This document shows positions 1 through 7,774 of a stretch of 17,197 bases of DNA, piece after piece. The stretch is from Candidatus Sphingobacterium stercoripullorum. Its GTDB lineage: Bacteria; Bacteroidota; Bacteroidia; Sphingobacteriales; Sphingobacteriaceae. The notes beneath the pieces are model-generated. The model had not been told where the DNA came from, made no database searches, and saw only the letters and a list, made by a program, of their open reading frames with translations. Position numbers and translations under genes: made by a program. How positions within the stretch are numbered: position 1 is the first letter of the stretch; each line of letters opens with the position of its first letter. The stretch covers positions 1 to 17,197 of the forward strand of contig DXEZ01000123.1 in NCBI GenBank assembly GCA_019114715.1, written 5' to 3'.

Positions 1-74
1 GAAATAGATTGACCGGATTCCTGCAGTGATAAAATCTTGATGATTTGAGACTCGCTAAACTTACTTTTTCTCAT
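1..74 (-). CDS. IS3-family transposase OrfA, N-terminal part (cut by window edge)
   Basis: Read on the minus strand from an ATG at 74-72, the frame stays open to the window edge and gives about 24 residues starting MRKSKFSESQIIKILSLQE. This is the typical start of OrfA proteins of IS3-family insertion sequences (HTH_Tnp_1 type), which have a basic N-terminus followed by the SESQII/TESQII helix of the DNA-binding domain. OrfA would bind the element's terminal repeats and normally forms OrfAB with the integrase-like OrfB by programmed frameshifting; OrfB would lie beyond the window. The gene points away from the pectin operon. It is incomplete only because the window ends, so I cannot say whether the element is intact. 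The recognition rests on a short but characteristic stretch. Confidence 0.72.
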   Translation of the reverse strand, partial: MRKSKFSESQIIKILSLQESGQSI

Positions 75-168
75 TATCCCTAAATTATAAAACTAAATTA
101 ATAATCGTAGCTGTTTTTAGGGAAGATTACATTGATACTGATTATTAGTGGGTTGAGAATAAGTGTCA
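1..168 (-). mobile_element. End of an IS3-family insertion sequence (partial, boundary tentative)
   Basis: The orfA start implies that one end of the insertion sequence lies a short distance upstream of it, at higher plus-strand coordinates. Read on the minus strand from 168, the sequence starts TGACACTTATTCTCAACCCA. This fits the TG...CA form of IS3-family terminal repeats and leaves about 94 bases between the end and the orfA ATG, a normal leader length. The other end, and with it the inverted repeat partner and target duplication, is outside the window, so the boundary is a guess from sequence style. The presence of an IS here is well supported; the exact end is not. Confidence 0.4.
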
Positions 169-229
169 ATTATGCAATTATATACGAAATGCAAAACGAA
201 CGTAAGAATATTAAAATATGGCCCTGGGC

Positions 230-271
230 AATCCAAATTGTGCTGTAAAGATATTGAAGTTTGGATTTTTT
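230..271 (+). terminator. Weak hairpin with T tract, possible terminator
   Basis: AATCCAAA at 230-237 can pair with TTTGGATT at 260-267 across a 22-base loop, and the second arm runs into a run of T to 271. This is the layout of a factor-independent terminator on the plus strand, and it could block read-through from the insertion sequence. The stem is AT-rich and the loop long, so stability is poor. Confidence 0.22.
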
Positions 272-311
272 AATTTTGATTTCTAATAAAAATATTCTGC
301 CTTACTGTTAC

Positions 312-384
312 ATAACGAGTTGAAAATGATTTTGCAATCGATACCGATAACGATTGCACAATTAATTTTCAATAATCGTTTGCA
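312..384. promoter_or_regulatory. Cluster of operator-like motifs (ATAACGATT / TGCAATCG dyad)
   Basis: The core is a perfect 8-bp inverted repeat, TGCAATCG at 333-340 and CGATTGCA at 351-358, with a 10-base spacer. Inside it CGAT recurs every six bases (339, 345, 351). The same half-site recurs with one mismatch as CGTTTGCA at 377-384. ATAACGA occurs at 312-318 and 347-353, and again at 525-531. LacI-family regulators commonly bind short palindromes with a central CG, such as TGCAATCGATTGCA, so a LacI-type repressor or activator of the pectin operon is a reasonable candidate ligand. This is inferred from motif form only. The sites lie 320 to 395 bases upstream of susC. Confidence 0.4.
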
Positions 385-518
385 TTAGTTTACCAATCAA
401 CTTACATTGCTAATTGTTGAGAATGGATTTCTTAAATAGACATTTTCTACTGAAGCTGAATAATGTCAAAATTAAACTAACTAATAAAATAGCTTCAAAG
501 TAGACCTTTATAAATTGA

Positions 519-630
519 TACGGGATAACGATTAAGACTATGAAGTTATTTAGGTATCTCTGAAGAAACCATCTCTAAACTAATTAATGGTCCAATGCTT
601 TAATCAATTTTAAAGCAATAGGCTTATAAC
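519..630 (+). pseudogene. Possible decayed N-terminus of a LacI-family regulator
   Basis: Two neighbouring frames together read like the DNA-binding start of a LacI-family protein. Codons from 519 give YGITIKTMKLF, comparable with the usual TIKDIAK start. The next frame, from 547, gives YLGISEETISKLINGP, comparable with the LGIS..TVSR.LNG helix-turn-helix. Then, after in-frame stops at 601 and 619, it reads SILKQ and AYNS, comparable with the RIL..A..L.Y.PN segment. The distance between the two parts is two bases short of the expected spacing, which would explain the frameshift. No start codon, effector-binding domain or other remainder is present. The match is short and made by eye, so chance resemblance is possible; the order and register of the three pieces make me favour a gene fossil. 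Confidence 0.38.
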
Positions 631-705
631 TCTATTTTTTACTAAATGTATACATGGTGTTTGTGGGAATTAATCAAGCACCAATAATAGTAAAACCTAA
701 TTTGT

Positions 706-3700
706 ATGATAAGACATAAACTAACTGTTTTAAGAGTGATTTGTATGTTCTCTGCGCCCATGTTCCTTTTTCCTTTAGGAATTGAAAGGGTAAAAGCAGA
801 AAAGAGTAAATCGCTAAGAACGCTGGATTATAAAAGCGCTAATTTAGTGTCTTATAATTCATTGTTTCAAAAGTCAATACCTGTATCTGGTGTTGTTAAA
901 GATGAGCACGGTCAAGTTATGGCAGGTGTGAAGGTAAGTGTCCTTAATGGTAATCAGGAAGTTGCAACCAATTCCCAAGGAGAATATTCATTTGAGAGTG
1001 TCTCTGAAAATGGAACACTAGTGTTTTCATTTATAGGGAAGCAATCCCAAGAAATAAATATTCAAAGTAGAGCGGTTGTGAATGTTACTATGGTTACTAC
1101 TTCTACAGATATTGAGGAGGTCGTTGCAATTGGTTATGGTACAAGTAAGAGAAAAGATTTAACAGGATCGGTAACTTCTATTAGTTCTGAACAATTAAAA
1201 GATCTTCCTACAAACTCTGTGTTACAAGCTATTCAAGGGAGGATGCCAGGCGTTAACGTTACTATAACAGAAGGCTCGCCTGATGCTGAGATAAAAGTCC
1301 GCGTTAGGGGAGGGAACTCGATTACTCAAGACAATAACCCTTTATACATTGTTGATGGTTTTCGTGTGAGCAACATCAACGATATTCCTATGACGGATAT
1401 TGAAACCATTGATGTCTTAAAAGATGCTGCTTCTACAGCTATATATGGTGCGGAAGGTGCCAATGGGGTGGTTTTGGTCACAACAAAGTCTGGACGAGGG
1501 GGGAAATCAAGCATTGCATTAAATTCATATTTAGGTATTAACAATGTATATAATCTTACCGAAGTGCTTTCACCCTATGAGTATGTGTATTGGCAAAGAG
1601 AGCTTGACCCTGCAATATCTGATAATAATAGTTTCAACTCGATGTATGGTCTTTGGGAGGATTTAGATATTTATAAGTCTAAGAAAGGGATTAACTGGCA
1701 GGACCAATTATATGGAAATACAGGAGTTCAACAGAATTATAATGTTGCCTTAACTGGTGGTGATCAAGACGGCAGTTTGGTTTATAATATAAACTATACA
1801 AAAGATTACGATGATTTTATCATGCTTAACTCCAGCTATGAACGAGATTATGTAAGCGCTAAAGTAAATAAGAAGATAAGCTCTAAGCTATCATTTGATT
1901 TTAATACGCGTATGTCCAATACGCAAATTAATGGTCCGAGTATATCTGATGGTAGAAAACTTAGAGAAGCAATAAAATATGCTCCAGTTAAAAGCTTGGT
2001 TTCTATGACGGAAGAGGAGCTTGGTGGTGCCGAAGATATAACGTCACCTGAGGCATTAAGCTCCCTGCAAGATCCTGTTGTCAATGTTGAAAATGAGTTT
2101 AAAGAACAAAACCGATTTAACTTGACTTTTAATGCTGGGTTTAATTGGAAAATTATTCCAGGATTATCTTTTAGTACGAAAGGATCATTTGGGTTCAATA
2201 AAGATTTCACTGATAATATTTGGGTTAAAGGTACGGGCCAATCCAGTGCAAATGGCGGACAGCCAGTAGCAAGAAGGGAAGATAGAAAGGGCAACCTTTA
2301 TTCCATTCAAAATGTTTTAACATATGATTTCAATCTTAATGATAATCAGCATAGGTTTACAGTAGTAGGAGGGCAGGAACTTACTAACAGTCAGCGCAAC
2401 GATGTATTGATGGAGTCAAAGTTTTATCCTGAAGACTTTACTGCTGATGATGTTCTAGCAATGTGGAACTATGGTAAACCACAACCTACCTATACGACAA
2501 TTGGAGAGCCATCTAGAACGTCTTCATTTTTCTCTAGAATAAACTACACCTATGATGATAAATATATTTTAACCCTTACTGGAAGAGCTGATGGAAAAAA
2601 TGTATTTGCTCCGGGTAAAAGGTGGGGTTTTTTTCCTGGAGCTGCCTTTGCATGGCGATTTATCGATGAAGCATTTATGGAAGAACAACAATCTTGGTTG
2701 TCAGATGGTAAACTAAGGATAAGTAGAGGTACTGTTGGAAATGCGAGAGTTGGTTCATACTGGAGACAGGAATACGGCTTTGTAACAGCAGGAAATCAGC
2801 TGTATTATATTGGGGAAGAAGCTCAAAGTGCATTACGGACAAAGAACACCTTACGTAATGAAAATTTAACCTGGGAAAGTACAGTTTCTACAAACATTGG
2901 ACTTGATTTAGGTTTTCTAGGAAATAGATACTCCCTGACTATTGATGCGTATAACAATATTACAAACGATTTAATTTTGCAAGTTCCTCTTCCTTCCAGC
3001 TCGGGGTATGTTAATCAATTTCAAAATATTGGAAGTACTTCTAACAAAGGTCTTGAAGTGGCATTATCAGGGATGTTAGTTGATAAATCAGACTTTTCTT
3101 TAACAGCTGATTTTAATATTTCTTTTAACAGAAATAAAATACGAAGTTTAATCGATGGTTTAAATGAAATGAATACCCCAGCTTCACCGTGGTTGGATTT
3201 TGGCCGAGATGATTTCCGGGCCATAGTAGGACAACCTATTGGACAAATGTATGGGTTTATATCTGATGGGTATTATACATTCGATGATTTTTCATTCGAT
3301 GATGGACAAAATAAATGGGTGTTAAACGATGGGGTTGCCGACGCTTCTCATGTAATGTCTAGGTCAGGGAATTATTTTGGTCCTGGTCATATTAAGTTGA
3401 AGAAAATGGGAGGAGAAGGAAATGTAGTAAACTTAGATGATGACCGTGTGGTGATTGGAAGTGCCCAGCCTAAACATACAGGAGGTTTGATGTTAAATAC
3501 CAGATATAAAGTTTTTGATATGTCGGTCATGTTTAACTGGTCTTATGGTAACAACATCTATAACGCAGATAAAATTGATTTTGTTGCTTACGAAGGTTCT
3601 AAAAGGTACCAAAATATAAGCAATGATATGAGGCTATCCGAACGTTTTACTACTATAAACCCTGAAACTGGGGTGAACGTTATGTTTGGAAATAATGCGA

Positions 3701-4038
3701 ACCCCGAGTTGTTTCAAGAACTCAATGAAGGCAAAAATATGTGGAACCCAATGGCAGCAAACGGTAGGGTATTAACTGACTGGGCGATTGAAGACGGTTC
3801 TTTTTTACGGCTTAGTAATCTGACTCTAGGCTATACAATGCCGACCAGCTTGTCCCAAAAGATGCTGATTAGCAACTTAAGGTTTTATGTCGCAGCGTAT
3901 AACTTACATGTTTGGACAAAATATACTGGTCAAGATCCTGAAGTCGACACACAACGTAACCCTTTAACGCCGAGTGTAGGATATTCAGCATATCCTAAGT
4001 CAAAGAAAATATTATTTGGATTAAACGTAACCTTTTAG
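706..4038 (+). CDS. susC-like: SusC/RagA-family TonB-dependent outer-membrane transporter
   Basis: This 1110-residue protein is the outer-membrane import channel of the locus. It takes up oligosaccharides, here probably galacturonides, with energy from TonB. An N-terminal signal sequence spans about residues 1-32. A carboxypeptidase-D-like regulatory domain follows at about 58-130 (VSGVVKDEHGQVMAGV). A TonB-box-like stretch, EEVVAIGYG, lies at 137-145, and a plug domain at about 150-265 includes LYIVDGF and GAEGANGVVLVTTK. The remainder is a beta-barrel ending in phenylalanine, as is usual for outer-membrane barrels. The length fits the SusC family. The plug motif has Glu250 where GARGANGVV normally has Arg. 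The ATG at 706 has no clear ribosome-binding site, but it gives a full signal peptide; a later ATG at residue 14 would shorten it. The stop is two bases from the SusD start, so the pair is co-transcribed and probably translationally coupled. Substrate is inferred from the neighbours. Confidence 0.95.
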   Translation: MIRHKLTVLRVICMFSAPMFLFPLGIERVKAEKSKSLRTLDYKSANLVSYNSLFQKSIPVSGVVKDEHGQVMAGVKVSVLNGNQEVATNSQGEYSFESVSENGTLVFSFIGKQSQEINIQSRAVVNVTMVTTSTDIEEVVAIGYGTSKRKDLTGSVTSISSEQLKDLPTNSVLQAIQGRMPGVNVTITEGSPDAEIKVRVRGGNSITQDNNPLYIVDGFRVSNINDIPMTDIETIDVLKDAASTAIYGAEGANGVVLVTTKSGRGGKSSIALNSYLGINNVYNLTEVLSPYEYVYWQRELDPAISDNNSFNSMYGLWEDLDIYKSKKGINWQDQLYGNTGVQQNYNVALTGGDQDGSLVYNINYTKDYDDFIMLNSSYERDYVSAKVNKKISSKLSFDFNTRMSNTQINGPSISDGRKLREAIKYAPVKSLVSMTEEELGGAEDITSPEALSSLQDPVVNVENEFKEQNRFNLTFNAGFNWKIIPGLSFSTKGSFGFNKDFTDNIWVKGTGQSSANGGQPVARREDRKGNLYSIQNVLTYDFNLNDNQHRFTVVGGQELTNSQRNDVLMESKFYPEDFTADDVLAMWNYGKPQPTYTTIGEPSRTSSFFSRINYTYDDKYILTLTGRADGKNVFAPGKRWGFFPGAAFAWRFIDEAFMEEQQSWLSDGKLRISRGTVGNARVGSYWRQEYGFVTAGNQLYYIGEEAQSALRTKNTLRNENLTWESTVSTNIGLDLGFLGNRYSLTIDAYNNITNDLILQVPLPSSSGYVNQFQNIGSTSNKGLEVALSGMLVDKSDFSLTADFNISFNRNKIRSLIDGLNEMNTPASPWLDFGRDDFRAIVGQPIGQMYGFISDGYYTFDDFSFDDGQNKWVLNDGVADASHVMSRSGNYFGPGHIKLKKMGGEGNVVNLDDDRVVIGSAQPKHTGGLMLNTRYKVFDMSVMFNWSYGNNIYNADKIDFVAYEGSKRYQNISNDMRLSERFTTINPETGVNVMFGNNANPELFQELNEGKNMWNPMAANGRVLTDWAIEDGSFLRLSNLTLGYTMPTSLSQKMLISNLRFYVAAYNLHVWTKYTGQDPEVDTQRNPLTPSVGYSAYPKSKKILFGLNVTF

Positions 4039-4040
4039 AG

Positions 4041-6080
4041 ATGATGAGAATGAAAAATATAATATTGATTAAAGGCATTGCGATAATATTGCTTTTTATT
4101 TCAGGATGTAAAAAATATTTAGAAACAGAATCACCCTCCTCTCTGAGTCCAGAAACTGTATTTAATACAAGTTCGATGGCTAAAGCAGCTGTCATGGGAC
4201 TGTATGGACGAATGACGGACACATATATTTATGGACAGAAACTTTCTGTGAATTGGCAAGGGGTCTCAGACATTGAGTCTAATGGAGCATTTAGTGAATC
4301 AAACTATGTCCAACCGACAAGTGATTATGGTGCAGGTAATTTTTTTGGGGATTCCAATAACCAAACTACTAGGTGGAAAAGCTTGTTTGAGTTTGCGGAA
4401 ATGTCTACCGCTGTGGTAGATGGTATTAGAAGTTCTCCTATCTTAGAAAGCGAAGGTGCTACTATGTATCCATTATTAGGTGAAGCGCTAACTATTAGGT
4501 CATTAGCATACTTTGAATTAGTGCGATATTGGGGAGATGTTCCTTTTAAAACTGAAGCTTCTAAATCAGATCTTTCAAATGTATTTTCGGAAAAGGTTGA
4601 TAAGGATACAGTATATTATCATTTGGTTGAAGATTTAGAGGAGGCTCAATCTTATTTACCTTATAAAGGCGCAAACGGAGAATATGGAACCGTCGAACGT
4701 ATTACTAAGGGGTTTGCAAAAGGATTGCTAGCACGAGTTGCTCTTTTTGCAGGTGGTTGGTCGCTAAGAGATGGAAACTTATTTCCGAATTCAACTGCAG
4801 AAAAACACCCTTCACTGCCTGAATCAAATAATTATTATGTAGGGAGAGTACAAAACTGGAAAGACTATTATGAAATTGCCGCTAAGCATACTGCGGAGCT
4901 CATTGGAGCTTCAGAAAATCCTCACAGTTTAGATCCTAACTTCCAGAACATTTGGGAGTCGGTTTGTGGGGGTAGGTTAAATAGTTTTAATGAAAATTTA
5001 TTTGAAGTAGCCTTTGGAATGGGACAGAACGGCGATATTGGCTCATTGATGGGATATGCTGTTGCTGGAGGTTCCAAGTTCGGGTCAAGGCAGTTTGGAG
5101 GAAGCTACGTAACATCTACTGCTTATTATTTTTATTCATTCGATAAAGAGGACGATCGTCGCGATGTTACCTTGTCGTGGATTGGATATGGAGCTGATAA
5201 TAAAGAAAATATAAGCACGAACCCCTACGATGTGAAGTTAGCCAAGTGGCGTATTCATTGGATGTCTGATGCTTATTTAGCTATGCATAAAACTGCCTCG
5301 GGTCGAGTTGCTACGGGTGTGAACTGGATCCTTATGAGGTATTCAGATGTATATTTAATGTACGCAGAAGCATTAAGTCAAATTGAAAGCCCAGATGCCG
5401 TTCACCAAGCTGCAGGAATATCTGCTCGACAGGCATTAGAAAAAGTAAGAGAAAGAGCATTTGGATCTGGGTCGCCAAAAATCAAAGAATATAGCCCAGA
5501 CTTTTTAGAGGCTTTAATAAATGAAAGAGCATGGGAGTTTGGAGGTGAATCCATAAGAAAACAAGATCTAATAAGATGGGGACTGTTGTACGAAAAAATT
5601 GAAGATATGAAGATGGCTTTGTGTTTGATGTATGATAATTCGAAGCCAGTCACTATTTTTGACAAGACTTACCAACCTTCAGAATTTCCAAAGAAATTGT
5701 ATTATAGATTTTTGGATGATGAATTTATCGATAAGAACTCGTTGAATTACTACGGAGATCTTCCTGCAAATCCTGGGGGTGATTATCTTTCTGTTGACTG
5801 GTTTCCAAAACAAGCTGAAAAACCAGAAAAAGTAGATCCTGGGAAGGTTTATAATTATACAATTTGGCCTATTCGAGCTCTTTTAGCAGGCACTGGATTA
5901 ATGGAGTCTTACGATTACTCAAGTTTCTTATCTCAATTGAAACATGGAAGTGAGATCCAAGCACAATTGAACCAATATAAGATGGGTAATGGCGTATGTA
6001 ATTATAGACATGTTTTCCCAATTTATGTAGATGATATTAGAGAGTCAAGAGGATATTTGGAAAACTCTTTTGGATTTTAA
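4041..6080 (+). CDS. susD-like: SusD/RagB-family outer-membrane glycan-binding lipoprotein
   Basis: This 679-residue protein is the surface lid that binds the glycan and hands it to the SusC barrel. It starts with a lipoprotein signal whose lipobox LFISGC puts the acylated cysteine at residue 23, followed by KKYLE. SusD-family hallmarks include RSLAYFELVRYWGDVPF at about 153-169, within the tetratricopeptide-like helices, MRYSDVYLMYAEAL from residue 432, and the INERAWEFGGES segment around 492-503 typical of the C-terminal part. At 679 residues it is somewhat longer than many SusD proteins. I kept the first ATG (4041); ATGs at 4044 and 4050 would remove only one to three residues and leave the lipobox intact. 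The partner is the gene immediately upstream. Confidence 0.94.
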   Translation: MMRMKNIILIKGIAIILLFISGCKKYLETESPSSLSPETVFNTSSMAKAAVMGLYGRMTDTYIYGQKLSVNWQGVSDIESNGAFSESNYVQPTSDYGAGNFFGDSNNQTTRWKSLFEFAEMSTAVVDGIRSSPILESEGATMYPLLGEALTIRSLAYFELVRYWGDVPFKTEASKSDLSNVFSEKVDKDTVYYHLVEDLEEAQSYLPYKGANGEYGTVERITKGFAKGLLARVALFAGGWSLRDGNLFPNSTAEKHPSLPESNNYYVGRVQNWKDYYEIAAKHTAELIGASENPHSLDPNFQNIWESVCGGRLNSFNENLFEVAFGMGQNGDIGSLMGYAVAGGSKFGSRQFGGSYVTSTAYYFYSFDKEDDRRDVTLSWIGYGADNKENISTNPYDVKLAKWRIHWMSDAYLAMHKTASGRVATGVNWILMRYSDVYLMYAEALSQIESPDAVHQAAGISARQALEKVRERAFGSGSPKIKEYSPDFLEALINERAWEFGGESIRKQDLIRWGLLYEKIEDMKMALCLMYDNSKPVTIFDKTYQPSEFPKKLYYRFLDDEFIDKNSLNYYGDLPANPGGDYLSVDWFPKQAEKPEKVDPGKVYNYTIWPIRALLAGTGLMESYDYSSFLSQLKHGSEIQAQLNQYKMGNGVCNYRHVFPIYVDDIRESRGYLENSFGF

Positions 6081-6084
6081 TTTA

Positions 6085-7728
6085 ATGAACAGCACTATGT
6101 TTAAAAATACAATTAATATTATTTTATTGCTTGCGACAACATTCTTATTCGTAGGCTGTGAAAAAAAGATAAACGATTGGGAAATAGATGAATCTCATGC
6201 TCGTTTGTTCAGGCCTCTAAAGTTTGAGACCTCTAATATTGGAGCGACCGATGTAGAGATTGCATACACCAGAGTGGTATCGGCAGATAAGTATATTTTT
6301 GAGTTTAGTAAAGACAGTACTGAATTTAATGAGATAATTAAAACAGTTGAAATCTTGGCAGACACATTAACAGAGTTTGCCCCTTCAACTAGTCCAACTC
6401 GCGTAGGTTACCGTACATTATTCTCAGATCTGGATGGAACTTCACCTTACTCTGTACGAATGAAGGGGGTTAATGAAGAGACAGGCGATGAATCGGATTT
6501 CGTGCAATTGTTTTTTAGAACTACTGAAGAACAGTTGTTTACAACAGTTGATGCATCGGTGAATGGTTTGATTGCATATTGGGAAGAGGGTAGTGAGGTT
6601 ACCCATCTTGAAATCACGGATACTACTAGCAACGAGTTAATTGATAAAATTGAAATCGATAATCAGGCAAAGCAAGAAGGAAAGTTAAAGATTGCTGGTT
6701 TACAATCAGGGAAAGTTTATTTGCTAGAGATCTTTAATAACGAGGTTAAACGAGGGAGCCTATACATAAGGACCGCTGGAATAGATGGAGGGGAGATAAT
6801 TGCCGTATCGCCTAACGATAATCTGTCAGATTTAATAAACGCGGCCGCAATAGGTGGTCATAAAGATCTCGTTGTTGTTTTTAGTGGAGGAGAGGTGTAT
6901 AGTTATGAGGATGTAAATATTCCAGAAGCGATAGAGAATATAAGCTTCTCAGGAGAGTTAGATGAAAATAGAAAACAAGCAGAGGTTACCTTTAAATCTG
7001 TCTCAATGTCTAACCCGTTAGTGGGTAGTGTTATTTTTGAAAATCTGGAGGTTAAAGCATCTCCTGGTGCGTCTTTTCTAATCACTCAAGAGAAAAATGG
7101 TAGTGAAGTTGAAAGCTATTCATTTGTAAACTGCACAATTTCTGGATTTGGAAATGGTGTTGTAAGAGTGAATAATAGTGTTACTGCAAATAAGATAAGC
7201 TTTAATAATTGTTTTGTTAATAAAAATGGTGGATGGGGAGTTGTTAACGTAGGGGGAAGTAGTGCAGTAGTTGATTCTATCTCATTTACTAATAGTACTC
7301 TTGTAGACTTAGCAACTCAGTTAATGGATGTCCGCGTAGCAGTAAAGAAAATAAAAATTCAAAAATGTACTTTTTATAATAAAAATGCTAGCATGACTCA
7401 ACTGCTTCGCTTTGATAATAATAGGCTTCCTTTAGAGCTTGTAGCCTCAGATAATATAATTGCTGGTGACAATAATGGTGCAAAAATTAATTCAGTAAGC
7501 TACGATTATGAAAATCACGGTTTGAGCGTTTCTTTTGCAGGAAGTTATCGAACAAACGAGCTTGAAATAGAAAGAGAATCAAGAGGTTTCCCAGATATTA
7601 CTGTTTTTAATGGTGATTCAAAGGAATTATTCATCGATCCGGATAACCTGAACTTTAGAATTAAACCTGATAATGGTTTTGGTGGACGCGGAAGTGCCGG
7701 TGATCCAAGATGGTATATTGAACCTTAG
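6085..7728 (+). CDS. DUF4957/DUF5123-type surface lipoprotein of pectin loci
   Basis: The protein has 547 residues from the ATG at 6085. A lipoprotein signal ends at FLFVGC with the cysteine at residue 25. The first 230 or so residues look like two fibronectin-III-like beta domains. From about 237 to the end, repeated short strands with stacked asparagines (SFVNCTISG, SFNNCFVNK, KIQKCTFYNK) suggest a right-handed parallel beta-helix of the DUF4957 and DUF5123 type, and the end SAGDPRWYIEP fits the GDPRW finish of DUF5123 proteins. Such proteins often sit next to SusCD in pectin loci. The exact function is unknown; glycan binding or a lyase-like activity is possible, and I see no catalytic motif. 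The frame is open from 6031, but that start would overlap susD and bury the signal peptide. ATG 6085, or 6097, which gives an even tidier signal, is more likely. Confidence 0.82.
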   Translation: MNSTMFKNTINIILLLATTFLFVGCEKKINDWEIDESHARLFRPLKFETSNIGATDVEIAYTRVVSADKYIFEFSKDSTEFNEIIKTVEILADTLTEFAPSTSPTRVGYRTLFSDLDGTSPYSVRMKGVNEETGDESDFVQLFFRTTEEQLFTTVDASVNGLIAYWEEGSEVTHLEITDTTSNELIDKIEIDNQAKQEGKLKIAGLQSGKVYLLEIFNNEVKRGSLYIRTAGIDGGEIIAVSPNDNLSDLINAAAIGGHKDLVVVFSGGEVYSYEDVNIPEAIENISFSGELDENRKQAEVTFKSVSMSNPLVGSVIFENLEVKASPGASFLITQEKNGSEVESYSFVNCTISGFGNGVVRVNNSVTANKISFNNCFVNKNGGWGVVNVGGSSAVVDSISFTNSTLVDLATQLMDVRVAVKKIKIQKCTFYNKNASMTQLLRFDNNRLPLELVASDNIIAGDNNGAKINSVSYDYENHGLSVSFAGSYRTNELEIERESRGFPDITVFNGDSKELFIDPDNLNFRIKPDNGFGGRGSAGDPRWYIEP

Positions 7729-7774
7729 GAGATAGAATTTTATAGTTTTTTTAAATTAAAAATGGAGTGTAGAA

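Larger units (their letters stand above)
169..705. other. Long gene-free region upstream of susC
   Basis: These 537 bases separate the insertion sequence from susC and contain no intact gene. I see a weak hairpin followed by T residues (230-271), a group of similar ATAACGATT-like motifs (312-384 and 525-533), and a broken reading frame resembling the start of a LacI-type regulator (about 519-630). A 33-codon frame at 172-273 has no recognisable product and I do not call it. No convincing Bacteroidota promoter (TTTG, about 20 bases, TAnnTTTG) could be placed just ahead of susC. A TAATTTTG at 271-278 matches the -7 element but lacks a well-spaced -33 partner and lies over 400 bases upstream. 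Confidence 0.6.

Noticed and set aside
172..273. 33-codon frame starting MQLYTKCKTNV
   Set aside because: No recognisable motif, no ribosome-binding site, and it overlaps the hairpin; likely chance.
698..704. TAATTTG just before susC as a promoter -7 element
   Set aside because: One base short of TAnnTTTG, adjacent to the start codon, and no -33 element at the right distance.
1848..2294. 148-codon minus-strand frame inside susC
   Set aside because: Antisense shadow of a strongly conserved SusC barrel; no protein family features of its own.
6031..6084. Extension of the DUF5123-type gene to the ATG at 6031
   Set aside because: It would overlap susD by 50 bases and bury the lipoprotein signal; ATG 6085 or 6097 gives a proper one.
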